Shown here: piece after piece, positions 33,540 to 43,500 of the stretch | Layout of the letters: every line of letters starts with the position of its first letter | How positions within the stretch are numbered: position 1 is the stretch's first letter | NCBI RefSeq assembly: GCF_003633755.1 | Contig: NZ_RBIL01000002.1 | Location: forward strand, 806,001 to 870,000 | DNA length: 64,000 bases | Reading direction: 5' to 3' | Source: Solirubrobacter pauli | GTDB taxonomy: Bacteria; Actinomycetota; Thermoleophilia; Solirubrobacterales; Solirubrobacteraceae | Notes under the pieces: generated by a model | Databases searched by the model: none | What the model was told of the DNA's origin: nothing | Seen by the model: only the letters and a program-made list of their open reading frames with translations | Position numbers and translations under genes: made by a program

Positions 33540-36146
33540 TTACGGGTTCGTCGTGCTCAGCGTGAAGGTGAGCGTCTTCGTGTACGCGCCGGTGCGCAGC
33601 GCGTCGTTGGCCTTGATGGCCTGGGTGAACAGCACCTGCACCTCGTCGTTGGAGACCGGAGCCGTCCACGACGTCTTCGAGAGCGCCACGCGCAGCGGCT
33701 CGGGCAGCGAGAACGCCCCGTTGGTCAGGTGGCCGGGATCGGACACCGACAGCGCCGCGTCGCCGGCCGTCGAGATGACGTTGGCGGTCGTGGACGTCGT
33801 GTACTCGGCCGCCGTGCCCGGCACGAACGTGCCGAACGACGCCGGCGTGCCGAGCGTCAGGCTCAGCGTGGCCGCGACGGTGCCGCCCGGGTTGGAGGGC
33901 TGGTCGACGCCGTAGTCCGAGCAGCCGCCGCTCGAGTCGTAGAAGCCGCCGCCGGCGAGCCCGGGGCCCGTGATCTGCGGGCGGTTGCCGGCCGCGGGCG
34001 AGCCCGTGTACGACGTGTCCCACCACTGCTTGAAGAACGCGTCGAGCTTGTTCGCGCAGCCCTTGGACTGGTTCGGCATCCAACGGTGGAAGATCGCGAT
34101 CTCCTGCTCCGGCGTGATCGCGCCGTAGCGGAAGTCGGTCTGGATCTGCTGGCTGGCCTTGCTGAAGTTCTCCGGCCCGAGGATCGCGCGCAGGGCCGTG
34201 TACGAGAGGCCCGGACGCGTGTACGTGTTCGCGGTGGAGAACAGGTTGCCCGTCGTCGGGTTGTTCGGCGCGACGTTCCAGAACGACGTCGAGGTGGTCG
34301 CGTAGCGCGAGTTGAAGCGGCTGACGATGCTCGCCTCATAGGCCGCCTTGTAGGCGTCCGAGCCCTCCGGGCCGGTGGCCAGGCCGGCGTTGCGGGCGAT
34401 GAACATGTACTCCGAGAAGTCCGCGTAGCCCTCCTTGAAGAACGTGTACTTCGGCTGGGCGTAGCTGACCGCGTCGCCCCACCACTGGTGCATGTTCTCG
34501 TGGCTGAAGGTCTGCGCGTTGGACCCGATCGAGCCGCCGACGAAGACGATCTTCGTCTGCATCTCCTCCTCGAAGGAGGCGCTGGGCAGCGCGACGACGA
34601 TGCCGTTCGCGTTGAACTGGAACGGGCCGTTCACCGACTCCTGGAAGTGGGTGATGTCCTCCTGCATGTCCATGATGGCCTTGTTGGACGCCTTGCGCGT
34701 GGCCGTGATGTTGGCCGACTGGTACTGGTAGTAGATGACGTCGCCGGCGGTCGCCATGCGCTGGCTCGCGTCGAAGTGGCCGACGCTGTTCTCCACCAGG
34801 TAGGACGCGATCGGCTCGGCCGAGTGCCAGTTGAACGTGCGCGAGCCGCCGGTGGGGTAGTTCGCGTCGGGCTCGTTGACGACGGTGCTGACCAGGCGGC
34901 CCGGGCCGATGAAGACGCGGTTGGCCTCCGGTGCGAGCGCCGGGTCGTAGTTGACGGTCGAGTGCACGTCGTAGGTCGGCTTGACCGACGCCTGGTTGTT
35001 GAGCGGCATCCAGGCCATCGAGCCGGACGGCTCGTTGGTGACCATCGCGCCGTCACCGACCGGGCTGTTGTTGCGGAACCACCCCTCGCTCCCGAGCGAC
35101 GGGTTCGAGCGGATCCCCGGCTGGCCCGTGTAGTTGATGACGACCTTGAAGGTCGCTCCGCTGGCGATCGGCTGTGCGGGCGTGATCACGAGCTTGGTGT
35201 CGCCGCACTGCGCGCCCTGGCTCGCGGCCTGGTTGTTGATCGGCGCGCACGCGGGCGGGTTCGGGTTCGTCGCGCTGACCGGGTTGGTGTTCGACGCGGC
35301 GTGCGCGAGCGGGTCCGGGTCGTCCCAGCCCTTCGGGTCGCCCGCGTAGGTCGGCTGCTTGTGCGCGAACGTCGCCGGGACGCCGTCGATCGTGATCGAG
35401 GAGATCGTCATGTCCGGACCCGGCGTGGTGGCCGTGGAGGAGACGTTGTTCTTGCGGTCGAAGTCGAGGCTGAACTCCGTCAGGCACTGCGTGGCCTTCT
35501 GGGTCAGCTCGACGTGGTTGCCCGGCAGGAACTTGTTCGTGACGGCGTCGTAGACGGTGACGACGTCGGTGTGGATCGACGTGTAGCCGCCGTTGCCGAG
35601 CTCCGGCCAGACGCGGTTGCCCGGCTGGGACAGCGTGCGGGCGCCCGGCCCGCAGTCGGCGGCCTGGGACGCCTTGGCGCGCGCCGTGCCGTTCTGCTGC
35701 TCGAACGCCTTCGTGGCGGACCTGCCCTGGACAGGATCGCCGCCCTTGACCTTCAGATCGGCGGCGCTGGTGGCGCAGCCGAGCTCGCCGGCGTCCGCTC
35801 CGCCCTGCGGCGCGCAGGCGGCGACGTAGTACGTGCCCTTGGCGAGCTTGGGCAGCTTGACGCCGACCAGGAAGCGCTTGGTGGCGTGCGCGGCGACGTC
35901 CACCTTGGCCGCGCCGATCAGCGCGCCGCCCGTCCGGCGGCGCAGCACGCGCACCTTGACGTCGGCGGTGGCGGCGTGGTCGGTGTCGTTGGTCACGACA
36001 CCGGCGAGCGTGCCGGCGCTCGCACCGGCGGGCAGCGAGCTGAGCTGCGTGACCCCGACGCCGGCGGCGTGCGCGGCCGGCGCGCCGGCGAGTACCGCCA
36101 GCGTGACTAAAGACGCGCCCCCAGCGCGCCTGAAGCGTCCATTCAT
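33540..36146 (-). CDS. Secreted M1-family (gluzincin) metallopeptidase with C-terminal TFTLSTT module
   Basis: An 868-residue exported peptidase with a signal peptide (about 1-27, ending APAAHA). A CARDB-like domain (about 28-115) precedes the M1 region. The zinc site is complete: His549-Glu-x-x-His553 in HENMHQWWGD, and the third ligand Glu572 in FKEGYADF, exactly 18 residues after His553. The exopeptidase GxMEN motif is replaced by SASFEEEMQ. The last ~115 residues (33540-33890) are a beta-rich module ending TLTFTLSTTNP, shared with the GH10 and GH67 enzymes at the right end of the window. The ATG at 36146 follows GAGGGG and starts the signal peptide. Confidence 0.9.
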   Translation of the reverse strand: MNGRFRRAGGASLVTLAVLAGAPAAHAAGVGVTQLSSLPAGASAGTLAGVVTNDTDHAATADVKVRVLRRRTGGALIGAAKVDVAAHATKRFLVGVKLPKLAKGTYYVAACAPQGGADAGELGCATSAADLKVKGGDPVQGRSATKAFEQQNGTARAKASQAADCGPGARTLSQPGNRVWPELGNGGYTSIHTDVVTVYDAVTNKFLPGNHVELTQKATQCLTEFSLDFDRKNNVSSTATTPGPDMTISSITIDGVPATFAHKQPTYAGDPKGWDDPDPLAHAASNTNPVSATNPNPPACAPINNQAASQGAQCGDTKLVITPAQPIASGATFKVVINYTGQPGIRSNPSLGSEGWFRNNSPVGDGAMVTNEPSGSMAWMPLNNQASVKPTYDVHSTVNYDPALAPEANRVFIGPGRLVSTVVNEPDANYPTGGSRTFNWHSAEPIASYLVENSVGHFDASQRMATAGDVIYYQYQSANITATRKASNKAIMDMQEDITHFQESVNGPFQFNANGIVVALPSASFEEEMQTKIVFVGGSIGSNAQTFSHENMHQWWGDAVSYAQPKYTFFKEGYADFSEYMFIARNAGLATGPEGSDAYKAAYEASIVSRFNSRYATTSTSFWNVAPNNPTTGNLFSTANTYTRPGLSYTALRAILGPENFSKASQQIQTDFRYGAITPEQEIAIFHRWMPNQSKGCANKLDAFFKQWWDTSYTGSPAAGNRPQITGPGLAGGGFYDSSGGCSDYGVDQPSNPGGTVAATLSLTLGTPASFGTFVPGTAAEYTTSTTANVISTAGDAALSVSDPGHLTNGAFSLPEPLRVALSKTSWTAPVSNDEVQVLFTQAIKANDALRTGAYTKTLTFTLSTTNP

Positions 36147-36315
36147 TGGTTTGACCCCCTCGTTGCGACGCGAGTAAGCGCCGAGCGTTCCATGGCGGGC
36201 TGGGTCCGTCAATCGTCCCGCTGTGGAGCGGAATCAACAGATGAACGCTGCCTGAGTGCGCGATTGCCAACCGCTGAGGATCACGTCCGTGCGTCCGATC
36301 GGGGCGCGGCGTGGC

Positions 36316-36321
36316 TAGGCT
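36316..36321 (+). promoter_or_regulatory. candidate -10 box (TAGGCT) of the stand-alone module gene
   Basis: The same hexamer as at the ECF sigma gene, ending 6 nt before the ATG at 36328. The spacing is shorter than at the other sites, so the call is weaker. Confidence 0.3.
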
Positions 36322-36327
36322 CGTCGC

Positions 36328-36822
36328 ATGAAGGTGCGCATGCTCGTCGCCGGCTCGGTGGCCGCCGCAGGCCTGATCGCGGCGCCGATGGCGTCGGCTC
36401 AGGGGACCGTCACGCCGGAGGGCAAGGTGCCCAGCTACGTCGAGCTGGTGCTGAGCCAGCCGGCCGCCTCGTTCTCGACCTTCCGGTCGGCCAAGACGTA
36501 CTCGACGTCGTTCACGGCCGCCGTCACGATCTCCGACCAGAAGGCCACGCTCTCGCTCGCCGACGGCGACGTCACCAAGGGCTCGAAGATCGGGCGCCTC
36601 GCCAACGGGTCCAAGCTGCTGCCCGAGCCGCTGGAGGCGCGGGTCGGCAAGTCCTCGGCGTTCGCGCCGCTCGCCTCCGCCATGGACCTTCCGCTCGCCC
36701 GCTTCACGACGGTCCAGGCGAACGCCGACGTCAAGGTCGACCTGCGCCAGCAAGTGGACAAGAAGACCTCCGGGAGCTACCGCAAGCTCCTGCTCGTCAC
36801 GCTCTCATCCGACACGCCGTAG
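36328..36822 (+). CDS. Small secreted protein, stand-alone version of the TFTLSTT module
   Basis: A 164-residue protein with a signal peptide (about 1-24, ending MASA). The mature part aligns along its whole length with the C-terminal module of the M1, GH10 and GH67 enzymes. It opens GKVPSYVELVLSQPAASFSTF, has ATLSLADGD and GRLANGSKLLPEPL in the middle, and ends SGSYRKLLLVTLSSDTP. It has no enzyme domain. It is divergent from the M1 peptidase, with 181 bp between the starts. It may be a surface partner, competitor or assembly factor for the module-bearing enzymes; that role is inference. Confidence 0.75.
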   Translation: MKVRMLVAGSVAAAGLIAAPMASAQGTVTPEGKVPSYVELVLSQPAASFSTFRSAKTYSTSFTAAVTISDQKATLSLADGDVTKGSKIGRLANGSKLLPEPLEARVGKSSAFAPLASAMDLPLARFTTVQANADVKVDLRQQVDKKTSGSYRKLLLVTLSSDTP

Positions 36823-36885
36823 CGACGCATTGCCCTGCACTCTCGCGGGTATGGCAAGGCCATCAACCACGAGAAGGAGCACACC

Positions 36886-37059
36886 ATGGGCGACGGTGCC
36901 GCAGACGATGCCAAGGGCCGCGCGAAGGAAGCCGCCGGTGCGCTGACGGGCGATGACGACCTCAAGCGCGAGGGCAAGGTCGACCAGGCGACCGGCACGG
37001 TGAAGGACAAGGTCGGCGACGCGAGCGACAAGCTCAAGGACGCCGTCAACCGCGACTGA
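36886..37059 (+). CDS. CsbD-family stress protein
   Basis: A 57-residue, highly charged helical protein. It has the CsbD signature: DDAKGRAKEAAGALTGDDDL, then GKVDQATGTVKDKVGDASDK split across a repeated amphipathic pattern. CsbD-like proteins accumulate under general stress in many bacteria, but their biochemical role is not settled. GAGAAGGAG lies 5-10 nt before the ATG. A hairpin terminator follows about 9 bp after the stop. Confidence 0.88.
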   Translation: MGDGAADDAKGRAKEAAGALTGDDDLKREGKVDQATGTVKDKVGDASDKLKDAVNRD

Positions 37060-37067
37060 CGCTTGCG

Positions 37068-37097
37068 CTGCGCCGGGTGCCCCGGCTCCCGGCGCAG
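37068..37097 (+). terminator. 10-bp hairpin after csbD
   Basis: CTGCGCCGGG (37068-37077) pairs perfectly with CCCGGCGCAG (37088-37097) around a 10-nt loop. Confidence 0.6.
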
Positions 37098-37184
37098 TCA
37101 CACCCGCACCTCACGCTCGTCACACCAGGACTCGTTCGCGGGTCTATGGTCGGTAAGCCGTTGCCGGCCGGGGCGAGGGAAAGG

Positions 37185-37198
37185 GAGAGCGGGTACGA
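37185..37198 (+). repeat. 14-bp direct repeat, copy 1
   Basis: GAGAGCGGGTACGA, identical to the copy at 37554-37567 and 369 bp upstream of it. The flanking GG/AA context is also similar. Confidence 0.55.
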
Positions 37199-37553
37199 AT
37201 CGTCAACCTTTGCCCAGCACGCCCGGCCGGCGGCCGAGTGTGGCGCTTGAACTGCTGTGACCCGTTGAGTAGACGCGCCACAGCGCGTCACGACTCGACT
37301 TCGACAACGTAGCCGATCACCCCGCGATCGGGCTGCGCGTTTCGTCCTGGACGCGACGTTCGGGCTGGAAACGCACACCCCTCACGTGTCCGCGCGAATA
37401 CCCAGGACCCGGCAGTTCAAACCGGCGTGGCGCGTCGTGTTCCAGTGCGGACACTTTCAAGGTGAGACGTCGCTGAGCGGTTGACAGAACCCCGACCCGG
37501 GTGTTGGGTTCCGGCGGAGTCGCCGCGGGGGAGCCTGCGGCGGGCCCCAAGAA

Positions 37554-37567
37554 GAGAGCGGGTACGA
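37554..37567 (+). repeat. 14-bp direct repeat, copy 2, abutting the RHS start
   Basis: Ends one base before the ATG at 37569, so it includes the likely ribosome-contact region (AAGAGAG) of the RHS gene. Confidence 0.55.
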
Positions 37568-37568
37568 G

Positions 37569-40500
37569 ATGGTCGCTTCTACGGCGCGTCGGGTCGTTCG
37601 CTGGTGGCTGCCCGGATACGGGTCAGTCGACGAGAGTCCTTCCCGCGTTGCCGTGGTGGCTACCGGTTTGGTCGCCGCGTTGTGCGCGGCGGTCGCTGTA
37701 GGCCTCCCGCTCGGCTCGCTGCTCGGCGAGGCCGGCACAAGCTCCACCGCGGCCGACACGTCGGCACCGCCGTTGAGAGCATCCTCGGCGAGCGCCTTCG
37801 CGGATCTTGCTCCTTCGGCCGCGGTGACCGCGGTACAGGCGGACTTCGGAGCGGCCATGAGCGCACGGGCCACGACCGCGGCGCCGCTCGCGATCGGGCG
37901 TCCGGCGACCACCGAGGCCGGCGACGGGCGCGCGCTGCCGGTCGTCAAGAGCGCTCCGGCCACCTCGGCGGTCGCGACGGGCAAGGCGGCGCCGATCGAC
38001 CTGCGCTGGCGCGGCGGCTCGCGGGGTGGCTTCGCGCTCGCCAACCCGCCGGCCGAGGTGCGCGTCGGAGCGACCGCAACGGACGGCGCCACGTTCGTCG
38101 GCACGGGCGTCGCCTTCGCACCGCATGGCGCCGCCGACGTCCGCGGCCGGCACGTCGACGCGACCGTCTTCTTCGCCAACGTGCAGCGCGACACGGACTA
38201 CCTCGTCGCGCCGCGCGGCGGCGGCCTCGAGGCCATGTGGGCGCTGCGCAGCTCCGCGAGCCCGGAGCGGCTGGTGTTGGACTACCGGCTCGGCGCGGGG
38301 TCTTCGCTGCGCACTTCGCAGGACCCGGATCTCGCCGCGGTCGTCGTCCGCGGCGGCAAGACCGTCGCGATGACGAGCGCCGTGGTCGCGTTCGATGCGG
38401 ACCGCCGGCCCGTGCCGGTCACGACCTCGGTCGTGGGGGACCGGCTGGTGGTCGAGGTCGACCACCGTGGCCGTGACCTGCGCTACCCGCTGCTGGTCGA
38501 CCCGACGACGTACACCTGGGCGTCCGGGACGTCCAGCGAGCACTGGGCGTTCGCTTCGGTCGGCGAGTGGGGGTCCGGGCCCATCTCCACGACCCTCGAG
38601 ATCGCCACGATCAATGAGACGGCGACCGGCGACTGGGCCGAGTGGACCTACACGGCTCCAGGGACCGGATACGTCATCTCGCTCGACGGTGGCGTCGTCT
38701 CGGACTACATGCTCCCCGGCGTGTCCGACAGCTCGGTCGGGCTGCGGCGCAGCAACGGTGTGTGGGCGGTGCCGCCGGTGCAGACAGACGGCATCTACGG
38801 GGAGTACGACGCGGTGCAGGTCTGCCTGGTCTCCTCCTGCGGCGAGCCGGCCGCGGGCGACTCCCCGACCAACGCGCTGAGCTACTTCTCCGGCACGCAG
38901 GCCGTCTTCCGCGTCGATCAGCAGCAGGACAACTCCGACACCCTCAACGACGGTTGGGAGACGGGCGACGCCACGCTCGTCCTCGACGACCCCGAAGTGC
39001 CGACGCTCTCGAACGTCATCACCGGCGCGTCCGGCACGGGCACGACGCGCACGGCGTCGGCGACCGTGACCGACCCCGGGTTGGGGCCGGTCAGGCTCGA
39101 GGTGCTCAAGGACAACGTCGTCGTCAGCACCGTCAACCGCTCGTGCGTGCCCGAGGCCGGCGCCTGCACGGGCACCTGGTCGCCGTCGATCAACTACAGC
39201 CTGAGCGGCACGTCCCAGGGCTCGACCGCGACGTTCGGGCTCCGGGCCTACGACGCCGCCGGCCACGTGTCGACGACCACGTCCTGGACGGTCAACACCG
39301 ACACCGAGGCTCCGACCCTGACCCTCGGCGGTTCGGTCAACAACCCGGTGAGCGGCGGTTGGGACCTGGCCATCAGCGGCAACGACGGCTCCGGCAGCGG
39401 CGTCAAGCGCGTGCACATCAGCGTGGACGGCGTCGCCCAGACGCCGACGGTCGTGTCCTGCCCGAGCAGCTGCCCCCAGTTCTACTCGACGTCCTTCGTG
39501 CTGGATCGGCAGCTGTACTCGGAGGGCCTGCACGCGATCTCGGTGCGCCTCGAGGACGCGGTCGGCAACCTCTCGGCGCCGCAGACGCGGAACGTCTACC
39601 TGATCCACGAGGACGGCTTCGACCGCGCCCAGCTCGGCCTGGAGAACTACTTCGCGTACGAGAGCACGCCGACGGGCGCCGGCACCGCCGCGCACGTCAA
39701 CGCCGCCAACGGCAACCTCGTCTGGCACTCGACGCCGATCGTCAACCCCGGTCGGGGCCTGTCGAGCGTGGTCAACCTGACCTACAACTCGCTCGACCGT
39801 GGCGGGTACGTCAACTCGCTGATCCGCGACGGCGGCACCGCGGTCGTGGGGCAGACGACCAACCAGAGCCGTTGGCTCGGTGGGCTGGCCTACGGCGAGG
39901 TCGGCGTCGGGTTCTCGCTGGGCATCTCCGGCCTGACGCGCCTGAACGAGCCGCTGCGCCGGATCTCCGGCGGGAGCCTGGACGAGCCGCAGCTGATCAT
40001 GCTCACCGACGTCGACGGCACCGTGCACACCTTCAGCCGCGACGGCACGACGTCCCGCTACAACCCCCCGGCCGGCGTCGAGCTGGCGTTCCGCCTGCAC
40101 TCGACGAGCGACCCCGCCCGCCGGTACGCGGCCACCCGCCCGGACGGCGTGACGTTCTACTTCGACACCGACGGCTACCAGACGTTCATCACGGATCGCA
40201 ACGGCAACTCGATCCGCTTCGACTACGAGAAGTACTCCAAGGTCACGGGCAACGTCTCGGACTGCAACGGCAGCCCGTCCGCGAACCTGCTGTGCAGCAA
40301 GCGCGTGATCCGCGTGGTGGACGCGTACGGCGTCCAGCACGGCGGCGCCGAGGTCGACAAGCGCTCGATCAAGATCACCTACAAGTCCGGCCCGGTGCTC
40401 CCGATCGGCTCCCTCACGCCCGACGCCGTCGCGCTCACCGGCTCGGTCGGCGGGCGCCCGGACAAGATCGCGCGGATCGTCGACCACGCCGGCCGCGTGA

Positions 40501-43500
40501 CCGACTTCGGCTACGACGGCAACGGCTACCTGACGACGCTCACCCAGGGCGAGGTGCTCAACCCGGGCGGCCCGTCGAACACCGACCACGTCCGCACCAC
40601 CACCTTCACCTACGCGGGCAGCGGCGTGAACCGCCAGCTGGCGAGCGTGGTCGACCCCCGCGGCCACGACACGACGTTCAACTACGAGACCGCGGCCGCC
40701 CCGGGCCCGACCGGCGTCAAGAGCTTCGGCCAGCGCGCGCTCGGCGCGACCAACCGCCGCGACAACGCGACCACGTTCGCCTATGGCACCAACACCTTCA
40801 CCGCGACCGCACCGGGCGCGGTGGACACCACGTACCTGACCGACTCGGTCGGCCGCGTCCAGGAGATCACGGACGAGCTGGGCACGCTCACCGAGCTCGA
40901 CTGGTCCAACGACAACTACATGACGCGGTACAAGACCGCGGCCAACTTCTCCGCCCAGGCGGCTGAGACGGAGATCACCTACACCCGCCTCGGCGACCCG
41001 CTGACGATCACCGACCCGCTGGACCGCGTCACGACGCTCTCCTACCGCTTCGGCACGGAGGCGGGACCGACGAACGGCGGCCTCGACGACGGCACCCAGT
41101 ACGTCACCGACCTCACGTCGATGCGCCGCCCGGCTCGCGGGAACATCGCGCTCTTCCCGGCGCCGACCGTGACGTTCGGCCTCGACAACGCCGGCAACGT
41201 CACCAGCCGCACCTACGCCGGCCTGGCCCCGGCCGAGACCAACTACGGCAGCTACGGCCTCGTCAACTGGGAAGAGGACGAGCACGACAACCGCACGAGC
41301 TACTCGAGCCACGACGCCAACGGCGATCCGACCGTCGTCGTCGATGCGCGCCAGAACGCGGGCGAGAGCGGCTACGACGGCACCTGGCGCTACAGCTACG
41401 ACCCGGTGGGCAACCTCCTGGCGGTCACCGACCCGCGCGGCGGGACGTCGGCCACGCCGGGGGAGCCCTACACCACCTCCTTCGTCTATGACCCGTTCGA
41501 CCGCGTCGTCGAGTCGTGGACGCCGAAGTGCACCGGTCCTCTCGCAACACCGCAGAACCCAGGAGGCTGCCAGTCCGAGCAGTGGATCCAGCGCTTGACG
41601 GAGTACGACCCCAACGGCAATCCCACGCAGAGCACGGACGGAGAAGACGAGCAGACCGACCGGGAGTTCTCGGCGATGGACGCCGTGACGGTCGAGCTGG
41701 CGCCGGCCGTCAACCACTACGGCGAGCAGGACCCGGCGCGCGAGAAGACGACGTACGACTACGACGCGCGAGAGAACATCACGCTGGTGACGTCGCCTGA
41801 GGGCAACCAGTCCGAGGGGGTCGCCGGCGACCACGCCACCGCCTACGAGTACGACCTCATCGACCGCCTCGTGGTCGAGCAGCGCCAGGAGCGCGGTAGC
41901 GCGACGAGCAACCTGATCACGTCGTACGCCTACGACCGGCGGGACAACGTCATCGGCGTGAGCGATCCGCTGTTGAACAAGAGCGGCGACCCGAAGGCGA
42001 ACGCCGCGACGAGCAGCAAGCAGCGCTGGGCGTACGCCTACGACCTCGCCGACAACCGCGTCGACGCGACGGAGAACCCTGACGGCAGCGGCGGTGTCCC
42101 CGCGCTGCGTACGCACACGACGTACGACGCGAACGACAACGTCCAGACGATGGTGTCCCCGCGCGGGATGACGGTCAGTGGCCCGAACGCCAGCGCGGCG
42201 CTCTTCACGACGAGCTATGTGCACGACGTCCACGACGACGTGATCTCGATGACCCGCGGCGGCCAGCGGACGACCGCGTACGCCCGCCGTGACGACGGTC
42301 AGATCACGGCCATAACGTCGCCGCGAGGCGTGGCCAGCACGACTGTCGTCGGGGATTTCCAGACCCAGTACACCTACGACGCCAACGGCGATGTCGCCAG
42401 CGTCACCCTGCCGCGCGCACCGGGGCAGGTCCCCAGCCGGGCCGCGAAGATCAAGTACGGCCGCAACGCCGTCGGCGATCCCGTCGACGTCAAGGACCCG
42501 CGCGGCAACGACGAGGGCGGTGCGCCCGCTCCGCCTGAGCACTACTTCTCCAACCGGTTCTACGACACGGGCGAGCTCCGCTGGACGGACCGGCCGTCCT
42601 GGTGGACGGTGGAGCTCGGGGCGGCGATGGAGGTGCGCGAGCGCACCCCGGACGAGTGGATCCTGTTCGACGGCAGCCAGCCGGCGCTCCCGACGGGGCC
42701 GGGCGACTTCGGCAAGGTGACCGGGATGCCGCTCCCGGAGTTGCTGCCGAGGTCCGGCGGCACGGACGTCCGCTACGACGAGGAAATGCGGCTCGAGAGC
42801 GTGGTCGACGTCGCGGGCAAGGTGGTCGACCTCCAACGTGACGCGCTCGGACGCGTCAAGGCCGTCGAATACCCGTACAAGGCTGACAACGCGCAGACGC
42901 CGGCGAACGACCCGGTCCGCATCACGAACCGGCTCGGCTACGACCGCAACGGAAACCTCGTGATGACCGAGGACGGCGAGGAGCACCGGACGGTCACGCA
43001 GTTCGACCAGTTCGACCGCTGGATTCAGCGCACAGCGCCCGGCGCGGCGCCCGACGGCGGAGCGCCCACGGGCTCGGGCCCCAGCACGTTCGAGGACGAG
43101 GTGACCGAGGCCACCTGGGACGAGAACGGCAACCAGACCACGTACGAGAACGCTCGGCACAAGACCACTTCGAGGACCTACGACCCGGTCGACCGCCTCC
43201 AGAGCGCGACCGATCCCCTGGGCCACGTCACCACCTACGGCTACGACGCGGACGGCAACGAGACGTGCGTGCGGACGCCACGGGGCAACACCTCCATCTC
43301 GCGCGATTGCGCGGCCGGCGACTTCGCGACGACGTCCGCATACAACGAGTTCGACGAGCTCGCGACGGTCACCCAGCAGGCCGACTACACGGGCGAGAGC
43401 GATCAGGTCATCACCACCACCTACGCGTACGACCTGGATGGCAACCAGATCACGGTGACCGCGCCGGGGGCCCGTCGCGGACCCGACGGCGACATCCGCG

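Larger units (their letters stand above)
37098..37568 (+). other. 471-bp intergenic leader of the RHS gene
   Basis: No gene is supported here. A TTGACA at 37482-37487 could be a -35, but no good -10 lies 16-18 bp downstream. Two copies of a 14-bp repeat lie at its two ends. The length is unusual for this compact window and may hold regulatory sequence for the toxin gene. Confidence 0.5.

Noticed and set aside
37482-37487. TTGACA as the -35 of an RHS promoter
   Set aside because: No acceptable -10 lies 16-18 bp downstream, so a promoter call is not supported.
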